Source of the DNA: JBFXDI01 sp050181295
GTDB lineage: Bacteria; Pseudomonadota; Alphaproteobacteria; Rhizobiales; Aestuariivirgaceae
Direction of reading: 5' to 3'
Assembly: GCA_050181295.1 (NCBI GenBank)
Contig: JBFXDI010000009.1
Span: 1 to 54,389, forward strand
DNA length: 54,389 nucleotides
The position numbers and the translations under genes are program-made. The number at the start of each line of letters is the position of its first letter. Position 1 is the stretch's first letter. Of the stretch, positions 46,331-54,156 are shown piece by piece. A model generated the notes under the pieces. The model saw only the letters and a list, made by a program, of their open reading frames with translations, searched no databases and was not told the DNA's origin.

Positions 46331-47563
46331 ATGAGCGAGCCTTTCGACGATCTGGAAACGCGCGATCCGGCCGTGCGGGAGCGGGCGCTCCTCGAAAAGC
46401 TGCCCGGCTTCCTCGCCTCGACCGTTGCGCGCTGCCCCGGCTGGGCGCGGCAGCTCGCGGGCGTCGACACGAAGGCCGTCAGTTCGCGCGCGGCACTGGC
46501 GCGCCTTCCCGTCCTGCGCAAGGCGGACCTCAAGGACCGGCAGCAGGCCGAGCCGCCCTTCGGCGGCTTCGCGTCGGGCGATGCGAAAACGTTCGGCCGG
46601 CTCTTCCAGTCGCCGGGCCCGATCTTCGAGCCGATGGGCGAGGGCGAGGATCCCTGGCGGATGGGGCGGGCCCTTCACGCGGCGGGCTTCCGCGCCGGCG
46701 ACGTGGTCCACAACGCCTTCGCCTATCACCTCACCCCTGGCGGCTTCATTCTCGACAAGGCGGCCAGGGCGCTCGGCTGCGCGGTCGTGCCGGCGGGCGT
46801 CGGGAACACCGAGATGCAGATCGACGCCATCGCGCATCTCAAGCCCTCGGGCTACACAGGCACGCCGGACTTCCTGAAGGTGCTGCTCGACAAGGCCGCG
46901 GAGCTCGGTCGCGACGCCTCCTCGATCAGGCGCGCGCTCGTGTCGGGCGGCGCGCTCTATCCGTCGCTGCGCGAGGAATATGCGGCACGCGGCGTCACGG
47001 TGCTCCAGTGCTACGCGACCGCGGAGGCCGGGCTCATCGCCTATGAGAGCGAGGCGCTTGAAGGGATGATCTTGGGGGAGGACATCATCGTCGAGATCGT
47101 GCGGCCGGGCACCGGCGACCCGGTGCCCCAAGGCGAGGTCGGAGAGGTGGTGGTGACGACCTTCAGTCCCGTCTATCCGATGGTGCGGCTCGCGACCGGC
47201 GACCTTTCGGCCGTGTTGCCGGGACACAGTTCCTGCGGGCGCACCAACATGCGGATCCGGGGCTGGCTCGGGCGGGCCGACCAGACGACGAAGATCAAGG
47301 GCATGTTCGTCCATCCCTCGCAGGTGGCGGAGATCGGCCGACGGCACCCGGAGCTCGGCCGGCTGCGGCTCGTCGTGACGCGCGAGGCGGAACAGGACGT
47401 GGCCGTTCTCAAGGCGGAAGGCCGAGGCGGCGAAGACCTGGAGAGGGCCGTGGCCGAGACCGCGCAAGGAACATGCAAGGTGCGCGTGCGGGTGGAGATC
47501 GTTCCGCCGGGCACTCTTCCCAATGACGGCAAGGCGATCGCCGACGAGCGCTCGCCGGGCTGA
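46331..47563 (+). CDS. PaaK-like AMP-dependent ligase family protein
   Basis: Adenylate-forming enzyme fold of the phenylacetate-CoA ligase type, 410 residues. Motifs: PVLRKADLKDRQ, YTGTPDFLKVLLD, SGGALYPSLREEYAARG, QCYATAEAGLIAYES (A5), YPMVRLATGDLSAVLPG (A7), GRADQTTKIKGMFVHPSQV (A8) and PPGTLPNDGKA with the terminal Lys. The usual P-loop-like SSGTTGxPT is missing; that position reads FQSPGPIFEPMG, so nucleotide binding may differ. The substrate is unknown. The start ATG is behind GGAGCCTCATGCC; an upstream in-frame start at 46286 would overlap the palindrome end. Confidence 0.82.
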   Translation: MSEPFDDLETRDPAVRERALLEKLPGFLASTVARCPGWARQLAGVDTKAVSSRAALARLPVLRKADLKDRQQAEPPFGGFASGDAKTFGRLFQSPGPIFEPMGEGEDPWRMGRALHAAGFRAGDVVHNAFAYHLTPGGFILDKAARALGCAVVPAGVGNTEMQIDAIAHLKPSGYTGTPDFLKVLLDKAAELGRDASSIRRALVSGGALYPSLREEYAARGVTVLQCYATAEAGLIAYESEALEGMILGEDIIVEIVRPGTGDPVPQGEVGEVVVTTFSPVYPMVRLATGDLSAVLPGHSSCGRTNMRIRGWLGRADQTTKIKGMFVHPSQVAEIGRRHPELGRLRLVVTREAEQDVAVLKAEGRGGEDLERAVAETAQGTCKVRVRVEIVPPGTLPNDGKAIADERSPG

Positions 47564-47619
47564 AGTCTTCGCTGGCCGGTGCGCTTAACACCGGCACGGG
47601 ATTCCGCTATCCCGGTGGC

Positions 47620-48669
47620 ATGGACGCCCGTTCCAGCGACACTTCCAGCGAAACGCGCTCCGCCGGGCACCCGCCCGCCAGATCCGGCCGGATCGGCGTG
47701 CTGCTGGTCAATCTCGGCACGCCCGAGGCGACCTCCTACTGGCCGATGCGCGCCTATCTCAAGGAATTCCTTTCGGACCCCCGCGTCATCGAGACCAACC
47801 GGGTGCTCTGGTGGGTGATCCTCAACGGCATCATCCTCACGACCCGGCCGAAGCGCAGCGGCCATGCCTACGAGAAGATCTGGAACCGCGAACGGAACGA
47901 GTCGCCGCTGAAAACCATCACGCGCGCGCAGGCCGAGGGTGTCGCGGCGGCGCTCGCAGAAGATCCGCGTATCTCGGTCGGGTGGGCCATGCGCTACGGC
48001 AAGCCGCCGATCGCGGACCGGATCGCGGGGCTGAAGGAGGAAGGCTGCGACCGCATCCTGATCTTTCCGCTCTATCCTCAGTATGCTGCCGCCACGACGG
48101 CTTCCGTCATGGACAAGGCTTTCGATGCGCTGAAAGTCATGCGGTGGCAGCCTACGATCCGCGAGGTGCCGCCCTATTTCGACGACTCGGGCCATATCGG
48201 GGCGCTGGCGGAAAGCGTGCGGACGCATATGGCCGGACTCAAATGGAAGCCCGACCGCATCGTCGCCTCCTTCCACGGACTCCCCGAATCCTATGTTGAG
48301 AAGGGAGACCCCTATCGCGACCAGTGCGAGGAGACGGTTCGTCTGCTCCGGGCAGAGCTCGGATCGGAGGCGCCGGATCTGGTGATGACTTTCCAGTCAC
48401 GCTTCGGGCGCGCGGAGTGGATCAAGCCCTATACCGACGCTACCGTCGAGGAGCTGGCGAAGTCAGGGGTACGGAACCTGCTGGTGATCACGCCGGGCTT
48501 CGCGGCGGACTGCGTGGAAACGCTCGAGGAGATCGGCATCGGAACGCGCGAGGTCTTCCTGTCGAACGGCGGGGAGAATTTTTCCGTCGTGCCCTGCCTC
48601 AATGCCGGCGGGGAATCCGTCCTTATGCTGACGAATATCGTGCGGCGCGAGCTGTCCGGCTGGGTTTGA
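47620..48669 (+). CDS. hemH: Ferrochelatase HemH
   Basis: Inserts Fe2+ into protoporphyrin IX as the last step of heme synthesis. 349 residues. Family landmarks are VLLVNLGTPEATSYWPMRAYL, the active His in ASFHGLPESYVEKGDPY, TFQSRFGRAEWIKPYTD and ITPGFAADCVETLEEIG containing the metal-site Glu. The ending NAGGESVLMLTNIVRREL is typical. A Ser/Arg-rich extension of about 24 residues precedes the domain. A dispersed palindrome follows the stop. Confidence 0.95.
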   Translation: MDARSSDTSSETRSAGHPPARSGRIGVLLVNLGTPEATSYWPMRAYLKEFLSDPRVIETNRVLWWVILNGIILTTRPKRSGHAYEKIWNRERNESPLKTITRAQAEGVAAALAEDPRISVGWAMRYGKPPIADRIAGLKEEGCDRILIFPLYPQYAAATTASVMDKAFDALKVMRWQPTIREVPPYFDDSGHIGALAESVRTHMAGLKWKPDRIVASFHGLPESYVEKGDPYRDQCEETVRLLRAELGSEAPDLVMTFQSRFGRAEWIKPYTDATVEELAKSGVRNLLVITPGFAADCVETLEEIGIGTREVFLSNGGENFSVVPCLNAGGESVLMLTNIVRRELSGWV

Positions 48670-48682
48670 TCGCACCCCTCGT

Positions 48683-48735
48683 CCTGAGCCTGTCGAAGGA
48701 CGACGCATCTTGCCTCACCCTTCGACAGGCTCAGG
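48683..48735. repeat. CCTGAGCCTGTCGAAGG inverted repeat (family C)
   Basis: CCTGAGCCTGTCGAAGG at 48683-48699 is repeated exactly in inverted form at 48719-48735, with a 19-bp spacer. It is located just after hemH. A related copy, CCTGAGCCCGTCGAAGGG, lies before lepA at 52201-52232. Confidence 0.75.
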
Positions 48736-48847
48736 GTGAGGTCTCGTGACTCCCGTTCGGAAGCTGCCTCTGGCATGACCGGCATGGCGGTCGTAAGCTT
48801 CCCCTCCGCATGAAGCGACCCGGAGAACCGGGCGGGAAGGAGGAAGA

Positions 48848-49747
48848 ATGGCCAAGGAAATCTTCGTGGCGTACGGCATCGACGTCGATGCGGTGGCGGG
48901 CTGGCTCGGCTCCTATGGCGGCGAGGACTCGCCCTGCGACATCACGCGCGGGCTGTTCGCGGGCGAGGTCGGCTCGCCGCGACTGCTGCGGCTCTTCAAG
49001 AAGTGGGATATCCGCACCACCTGGTTCATCCCCGGCCACTCGATCGAGACCTTTCCGAAGGAGATGAAGGCCGTGGCGGATGCCGGCCACGAGATCGGCA
49101 TGCACGGCTACAGCCACGAGAACCCGACCGCCACGACGCCCGAGCAGGAGGAGGCGATCTTCGACAAGTGCATCGAGGTCATCACCAAGCTCGCGGGCGA
49201 ACCGCCGCGCGGCTATGTGGCGCCGTGGTGGGAGCTCGGACCGAAGACTGCGGAGCTGCTTCTCCGAAAGGGCCTCAAATACGATCACTCGATGATGAAC
49301 AACGACTTCCACCCCTTCTATGTGCGGGTGGGGGATTCCTGGACCAAGATCGACTACTCCAAGCACCCGTCCCACTGGATGAAGCCGCTGCAGCGCGGGA
49401 AGGAGACCGATCTCGTCGATATCCCGGCCTCCTGGTATCTCGACGACCTGCCGCCCATGATGTTCATGAAGGCCGCGCCCAACAGCCACGGCTTCGTCAA
49501 TCCGCGCCACCTGGAAGAGATGTGGCGCGACCAGTTCGACTGGGTCTATCGCGAATACAACTATGCGGTCTTCACCTTCACGATCCATCCGGACGTGTCG
49601 GGGAAGCCCCAGAACCTGCTGATGCTCGAGCGGCTCTACGAATACATCAGCGGGCACGAGGGCGTGAAGTTCGCGACCTTCGAGGAGATCGCGGACGATT
49701 TTCTGAAGCGCTATCCGCGCAAGGGCAAGAAGCGGCCGAAGTCTTGA
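48848..49747 (+). CDS. Polysaccharide deacetylase, HP0310-like
   Basis: NodB-homology metal hydrolase of 299 residues. It begins MAKEIFVAYGIDVDAVAGWL and reads GGEDSPCDITRGLFAGEVG, a pattern I associate with Helicobacter pylori HP0310 (PgdA). Catalytic elements are the Asp near GIDVDAV, the metal-binding HGYSHE (H-x3-H) and FTFTIHPDVSGKP. Lack of a signal peptide argues for cytoplasmic or non-classical location, as in the Helicobacter protein. Alternatives in this family include allantoinase (PuuE) and other amidases, so the substrate is open. The ATG follows AAGGAGGAAGA. Confidence 0.85.
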   Translation: MAKEIFVAYGIDVDAVAGWLGSYGGEDSPCDITRGLFAGEVGSPRLLRLFKKWDIRTTWFIPGHSIETFPKEMKAVADAGHEIGMHGYSHENPTATTPEQEEAIFDKCIEVITKLAGEPPRGYVAPWWELGPKTAELLLRKGLKYDHSMMNNDFHPFYVRVGDSWTKIDYSKHPSHWMKPLQRGKETDLVDIPASWYLDDLPPMMFMKAAPNSHGFVNPRHLEEMWRDQFDWVYREYNYAVFTFTIHPDVSGKPQNLLMLERLYEYISGHEGVKFATFEEIADDFLKRYPRKGKKRPKS

Positions 49748-49778
49748 GCATGGCCCTGCCAGGCTGGATAGCCCTCAT

Positions 49779-49865
49779 CCGCTCATTCCCGCGCAGGCGG
49801 GAATCCATACGGCTTGCCCACAGGGCTCTGCGCTTGTGGGTCCCCGCTTTCGCGGGGACGAGCGG
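49779..49865. repeat. Dispersed palindromic repeat, family A copy 3
   Basis: An 87-bp element with ends CCGCTC and GAGCGG. Inner hairpins are TTCCCGCGCAGGCGGGAA and GTCCCCGCTTTCGCGGGGAC. It is about 16 bp longer in the middle than copies 1 and 2. Confidence 0.75.
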
Positions 49866-49906
49866 GAGGTTCGTGGTCGAGCCAGGTCAAGAGGTGTCCT
49901 GACGCC

Positions 49907-50200
49907 ATGTGCGGGCTCTGCGGCGCGTTCGGCGTTTCCGACCACTGGGCGGCGAGCCCTGGCGAGGCGTCGGCGGCAGAGCGCCACGGGCGCGCCTCCG
50001 TCGCCAATCAGGTGCTGGGGCTCTACGGCCTGAAGCTCAAGCCCTGGGGCAATCGCTTCACGCTCCAGGGGCCCACGGGCCGCAGCGCCGTGGTCGACCA
50101 TTTCGGCACGCTGTGGCCGGAGGCCGAAAAGCTCGCGGGCCGGCCCTGCGACCCGCTCGACCCCGCAGTGCTCGAGGCTCTGGAGGCGAGCCGGAGATGA
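49907..50200 (+). CDS. Small MCGLCG protein coupled to COG0523 GTPase
   Basis: 97-residue protein I do not recognise as a named family. It starts MCGLCGAFGVSDHWAAS, so Cys2 and Cys5 make a CxxC, with His13 close by and a third Cys near residue 80. A mid-region LKPWGNRFTLQGPTGRSAVV and a helical C-terminus follow. The start resembles glutamine-amidotransferase N-termini (MCGIxG), but the protein is far too short. Its stop overlaps the COG0523 start (ATGA), so the two are translated together. A metal-binding partner of that GTPase is the likeliest role, by inference. GAGGTG lies 12 bases upstream. Confidence 0.75.
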   Translation: MCGLCGAFGVSDHWAASPGEASAAERHGRASVANQVLGLYGLKLKPWGNRFTLQGPTGRSAVVDHFGTLWPEAEKLAGRPCDPLDPAVLEALEASRR

Positions 50201-51204
50201 GCGACGTCTGGGGCGCGCCCGTCACGGCCAACCTGCTCACGGGCTTCCTCGGCGCGGGCAAGACGTCGCTCCTGAAGCGTCTGCTCCGGCAGCCGGAGCT
50301 TTCCGATACGGCGGTGCTGATCAACGAGTTCGGCGAGGTGGGGCTCGACCATCTCCTGGTCGAGGAGGTGGACGAGGACCTGGTGCTGCTGAAGAGCGGC
50401 TGCGTGTGCTGCACCATAAGAGGCGATCTCAAGGAGGCCTTGGCGCGGCTCCACGGGCGGCGGCAGCGGGGCGAGGTGCCGGCCTTCTCCCGCGTCGTGA
50501 TCGAGACGACGGGGCTTGCCGACCCCGCGCCCATCGTCGCCACCCTCGCCACCGATCCCATGCTCCGGCACCATTTCCGGCTCGGCAATGTCGTCACCGT
50601 CGTCGATGGCCTTTCGGGCGAACGCAACCTGAAAGACTTCCCCGAGGCTGCGCGGCAGGCCGCCGCCGCCGACCGGGTGGTCCTCTCGAAGATCGACCTT
50701 GCGGAGGCCAGGGCGGTCGATCGCCTGCACCGGCGGCTGGCGGCGCTCAATCCCGCGGCCCAGATCATGGAGGCGGACGAGGAGACGGAAGCGGAAGCGC
50801 TGCTCCTGACGCAGGACATGGGCGCGCACGGCGCCTCGCTTGCCGAGGCGGAGCGCTGGATGGAAGCGGGCGAGGCCCACGCGCACCATCCCGACCGCAG
50901 CCGGCACGGCGACATCCGGTCTTTCGTGATCGAGCGCGAGGCGCCGGTCGACTGGCTAGCCTTCGGGCTCTGGCTCTCCATGCTGCTCAACCGGCATGGT
51001 GAACGGATCCTGCGGCTCAAAGGCCTCGTGCGGGTCGACGGACAGGCTGGACCCGTGGCGGTCCAGGGGGTCCAGCATCTCGTTCACAAGCCGGTGCATC
51101 TGGAGCGCTGGCCGGGCGACGACCGGCGCACGCGGCTGGTGGTCATCGGGAAGGACCTCGATCCGGAGCTCGTGCGGCGCTCCTTCGAGGCGTTCGTGGG
51201 GTAG
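50197..51204 (+). CDS. COG0523/CobW-type GTPase metallochaperone
   Basis: G3E-family GTPase of 335 residues that binds and delivers metal ions. Walker A is GFLGAGKTSLL, then INEFGEVGLDH, and the COG0523 metal motif GCVCCTIRGDL (CxCC). The G3/G4 equivalents are ETTGLADPAPI and SKIDLAEA. A His-rich loop, GEAHAHHPDRSRHGD, lies between the GTPase and the C-terminal CobW_C domain (ILRLKGLVRVDG). The metal could be Zn, Co or Fe. No Zur-like box or cobalamin gene is visible nearby. The start overlaps the stop of the small MCGLCG gene. Confidence 0.9.
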   Translation: MSDVWGAPVTANLLTGFLGAGKTSLLKRLLRQPELSDTAVLINEFGEVGLDHLLVEEVDEDLVLLKSGCVCCTIRGDLKEALARLHGRRQRGEVPAFSRVVIETTGLADPAPIVATLATDPMLRHHFRLGNVVTVVDGLSGERNLKDFPEAARQAAAADRVVLSKIDLAEARAVDRLHRRLAALNPAAQIMEADEETEAEALLLTQDMGAHGASLAEAERWMEAGEAHAHHPDRSRHGDIRSFVIEREAPVDWLAFGLWLSMLLNRHGERILRLKGLVRVDGQAGPVAVQGVQHLVHKPVHLERWPGDDRRTRLVVIGKDLDPELVRRSFEAFVG

Positions 51205-51211
51205 CCTCTGT

Positions 51212-51311
51212 TGTCATGCCCGGACTCGTTCCGGGCATCCATGAACACCGGTGGATGCAACGATTGGCAGGGCGGTGTTCGTGGATTGCCGGGTCAAGCC
51301 CGGCAATGACA
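51212..51311. mobile_element. 100-bp MITE-like element
   Basis: The ends are TGTCAT and ATGACA, inverted. Inside are three nested inverted repeats: ATGCCCGG/CCGGGCAT (51216-51238), AACACCG/CGGTGTT (51244-51279) and ATTGCCGGG/CCCGGCAAT (51285-51307). No coding capacity. It lies between the convergent COG0523 and transaldolase-family genes. Confidence 0.5.
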
Positions 51312-51321
51312 GAAGGGACCT

Positions 51322-51975
51322 CTACAAAATCGTCTGGCCGGTCTTCTTCCAGTCGGCGAGGAAGGCGTCGATGCCCTTGTCGGTGAGCGGGTGCTTGACC
51401 AGGCTTTTGAGGATCGCCGGCGGCACGGTGGCGACGTCGGCGCCCGCGATCGCCGCGTCCTTCACGTGGTTCATGGTGCGGATCGAGGCGGCGAGGATCT
51501 GCGTCTCGAAGGCGTAGTTGTCGTAGATCACGCGCATCTCGCGGATGAGCTCCATGCCGTCGAGGCCGATGTCGTCGAGCCTGCCGATGAAGGGCGAGAT
51601 GAAGGTCGCCCCCGCCTTGGCCGCGAGCAGCGCCTGGTTGGCGCTGAAGCAGAGGGTGACGTTCACCATCGTGCCGGCCTGGGTGAGCGCGCGGCAGGCC
51701 TTGAGCCCCTCGAGCGTCAGCGGCACCTTGACCGTCACGTTGGGCGCGATCTCCGCCAGGCGCCGGCCCTCCGACACCATGCCGTCGGCATCGAGCGCCG
51801 TCACCTCGGCCGAGACCGGACCCTCGACCACGGCGCAGATCTGCCGGATCGTCTCCTTGAAGTCGCCGCCCGACTTGGCGACGAGCGAGGGATTGGTGGT
51901 GACGCCGTCCAGAAGCCCCGTCGCCGCGATGTCGCGGATCTCGGCAATGTCGGCGGTATCGACGAAGAACTTCAT
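51322..51975 (-). CDS. Transaldolase-family protein (fructose-6-phosphate aldolase/TalC type)
   Basis: Small transaldolase of 217 residues. The motifs are MKFFVDTADIAEIRDI, DGVTTNPSLVAKSG, the Schiff-base Lys in VTVKVPLTLEGLKA, NVTLCFSANQALLAAKAGA, and the C-terminal VATVPPAILKSLVKHPLTD. It fits the short FSA/TalC group that splits or transfers dihydroxyacetone units, so it may serve as the transaldolase of the pentose phosphate pathway in this organism. The ATG follows GGTAGGAATAC. It is convergent with the COG0523 gene across a repeat element. Confidence 0.93.
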   Translation of the reverse strand: MKFFVDTADIAEIRDIAATGLLDGVTTNPSLVAKSGGDFKETIRQICAVVEGPVSAEVTALDADGMVSEGRRLAEIAPNVTVKVPLTLEGLKACRALTQAGTMVNVTLCFSANQALLAAKAGATFISPFIGRLDDIGLDGMELIREMRVIYDNYAFETQILAASIRTMNHVKDAAIAGADVATVPPAILKSLVKHPLTDKGIDAFLADWKKTGQTIL

Positions 51976-52027
51976 GTATTCCTACCCCTGTCCGTCACCT
52001 GCGGCTCGATCCGGGCACAAAAGGATT

Positions 52028-52046
52028 GCCGGGTCGAGCCCGGCAT
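52028..52046. repeat. TGCCGGG...CCCGGCA palindrome (family B)
   Basis: A perfect 7-bp inverted repeat with spacer TCGAG, in the 291-bp divergent gap between the transaldolase-family gene and lepA. The rest of this gap shows only the family C hairpin and no gene. Confidence 0.6.
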
Positions 52047-52200
52047 TAACGCCTTTGTTCGGCTGGGCACGCTAGCAGGAAAGCGCCGCGCGCCGAAAGG
52101 GTTGCGGGCGGTGCGGCGGCCCCGCGCTTGACCTCCGGAAAGCCGCCTGCCATCTAGCGCCTCAATTGCCGGCCTCATGCTTCAATGGGCTCGGCACGAG

Positions 52201-52232
52201 GCCTCGTCCCTGAGCCCGTCGAAGGGCGAGGC
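52201..52232. repeat. Family C palindrome upstream of lepA
   Basis: GCCTCG-T-CCC pairs with GGGCGAGGC around TGAGCCCGTCGAA. It is a variant of the element after hemH and ends 34 bp before the lepA start, so it would lie in the lepA leader if transcription starts further upstream. Confidence 0.6.
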
Positions 52233-52266
52233 GCTTTCCTCAACAATCAGGCTTTCCCCGCCTCGC

Positions 52267-54069
52267 ATGGCCGACACCGCCCACATCCGCAACTTCTCCA
52301 TCATCGCCCATATCGACCACGGCAAGTCCACGCTCGCCGACCGGCTGATCCAGATGACGGGGGGGCTCTCCGCCCGCGAGATGCGCGATCAGGTGCTCGA
52401 TTCCATGGAACTCGAGCGCGAGCGCGGCATCACCATCAAGGCGCAGACGGTGCGGCTCGACTATCGCGCCAAGGACGGAGAACTCTACGAGCTCAATCTC
52501 ATCGACACGCCGGGGCATGTGGACTTCGCCTACGAAGTGAACCGGTCGCTGGCGGCGGTCGAAGGCTCGCTCCTGGTCGTCGACGCGAGCCAGGGTGTGG
52601 AGGCCCAGACGCTCGCCAATGTCTACCAGGCGATCGAGAACAACCACGAGATCATTCCCGTCCTCAACAAGGTGGACCTGCCGGCGGCCGAGCCGGACCG
52701 GGTGCGCCAGCAGATCGAGGACGTGATCGGGCTCGACGCGTCGGAGGCGCTCGAGATCTCCGCCAAGACGGGCATCGGCATCGACACGGTGCTCGAGGCG
52801 ATCGTCGCGCGGCTGCCCGCGCCCAATGGCGAACTGAAGGCGCCGCTCAAGGCGCTCCTCGTCGATTCCTGGTACGACCCCTATCTCGGTGTCGTGGTGC
52901 TCGTGCGACTCTTCGACGGAGAGCTCAAGAAGGGCCAGCGCATCCGTCTCGTCTCGACCGGCGCCGCCTACCAGGTGGAGCGCGTCGGCATCTTCCGGCC
53001 GAAGCAGGAGATGATCGAGAAGCTCGGGCCGGGGGAGATCGGCTTCTTCACGGCCGCCATCAAGCAGGTCGCCGACACGCGCGTCGGCGACACGGTGACG
53101 GAGGAAAGGAACCCGACACCCAACCCGCTCCCCGGCTTCAAGCCCGCCCAGCCCGTGGTGTTCGCGGGCTTCTTCCCGGTCGATACCGCCGAGTTCGAGG
53201 CGCTGCGCGACGCCATGGGCAAGCTCCGCCTCAACGACGCGAGCTTCGGCTACGAGATGGAAACCTCGGCGGCGCTCGGCTTCGGCTTCCGCTGCGGGTT
53301 CCTCGGGCTTCTTCATCTGGAGATCGTGCGCGAACGGCTCGAGCGCGAGTTCTCGATCGAGCTCATCACCACCGCGCCGTCCGTGGTCTACCGGCTCCAC
53401 ATGACGGACGGCGTTGTCAAGGAGATGCACAACCCGGTCGACATGCCGGATCCTGTGAAGATCGACCACATCGAGGAGCCGTGGATCAAGGCGACGATCC
53501 TGGTGCCGGACGACTATCTGGGCTCGGTCCTGAAACTCTGCGAGGACCGGCGCGGGCGGCAGAAGGAGCTGACCTATGCCGGGAGCCGCGCCATGCTCGT
53601 CTACGAGCTGCCGTTGAACGAGGTGGTGTTCGACTTCTACGACCGGCTGAAGTCGGTCAGCCGAGGCTATGCGAGCTTCGACTACCACATCGAGGGCTAC
53701 GAGACGGGCGACCTCGTGAAGATGCAGATCCTGGTCAACAGCGAGCCCGTGGACGCGCTCTCGATCGTCGTGCACCGGGCGCGGGCGGAGGCCAGGGGCC
53801 GCGTCATGTGCGAGAAGCTCAAGGACCTCATCCCGCGGCACATGTTCAAGATCCCGATCCAGGCGGCGATCGGGGGCCGCGTCATCGCGCGCGAGACCAT
53901 CGCGGCGCTCAGGAAGGACGTGACCGCCAAGTGCTACGGCGGCGATGTCTCACGCAAGCGCAAGCTTCTCGAGAAACAGAAGGAAGGCAAGAAGAAGATG
54001 CGCCAGTTCGGGAAGGTGGACATCCCGCAGGACGCCTTCATCGCCGCGCTCAAGATGGACGAGAACTAA
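52267..54069 (+). CDS. lepA: Elongation factor 4 (LepA)
   Basis: Translational GTPase that acts on ribosomes during initiation or stalled elongation, 600 residues. G1 is AHIDHGKST, then switch I ERERGITIKAQTV, G3 DTPGHVDFAYEV and G4 NKVDLP. The LepA-specific C-terminal domain ends GGDVSRKRKLLEKQKEGKKK with the RQFGKVDIPQDAFIAAL tail. The start is the ATG at MADTAHIRNFSIIAHIDHG. No strong Shine-Dalgarno sequence precedes it. Together with EttA and TypA it makes three ribosome-associated NTPases in this window. Confidence 0.96.
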   Translation: MADTAHIRNFSIIAHIDHGKSTLADRLIQMTGGLSAREMRDQVLDSMELERERGITIKAQTVRLDYRAKDGELYELNLIDTPGHVDFAYEVNRSLAAVEGSLLVVDASQGVEAQTLANVYQAIENNHEIIPVLNKVDLPAAEPDRVRQQIEDVIGLDASEALEISAKTGIGIDTVLEAIVARLPAPNGELKAPLKALLVDSWYDPYLGVVVLVRLFDGELKKGQRIRLVSTGAAYQVERVGIFRPKQEMIEKLGPGEIGFFTAAIKQVADTRVGDTVTEERNPTPNPLPGFKPAQPVVFAGFFPVDTAEFEALRDAMGKLRLNDASFGYEMETSAALGFGFRCGFLGLLHLEIVRERLEREFSIELITTAPSVVYRLHMTDGVVKEMHNPVDMPDPVKIDHIEEPWIKATILVPDDYLGSVLKLCEDRRGRQKELTYAGSRAMLVYELPLNEVVFDFYDRLKSVSRGYASFDYHIEGYETGDLVKMQILVNSEPVDALSIVVHRARAEARGRVMCEKLKDLIPRHMFKIPIQAAIGGRVIARETIAALRKDVTAKCYGGDVSRKRKLLEKQKEGKKKMRQFGKVDIPQDAFIAALKMDEN

Positions 54070-54156
54070 GTCTCTGCCCGTCTTGGTAGAGGCAGGCTTG
54101 TGCGCCTGATTCAGGGGTTGTAGGCTCGCCGCGAACCTTCAAGGGGGGTTAACGCG

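Noticed and set aside
49907..50200. Truncated class II glutamine amidotransferase from the MCGLCG start
   Set aside because: Beyond the first residues no amidotransferase motif follows, and the intact coupling to the COG0523 gene argues for a complete small protein.
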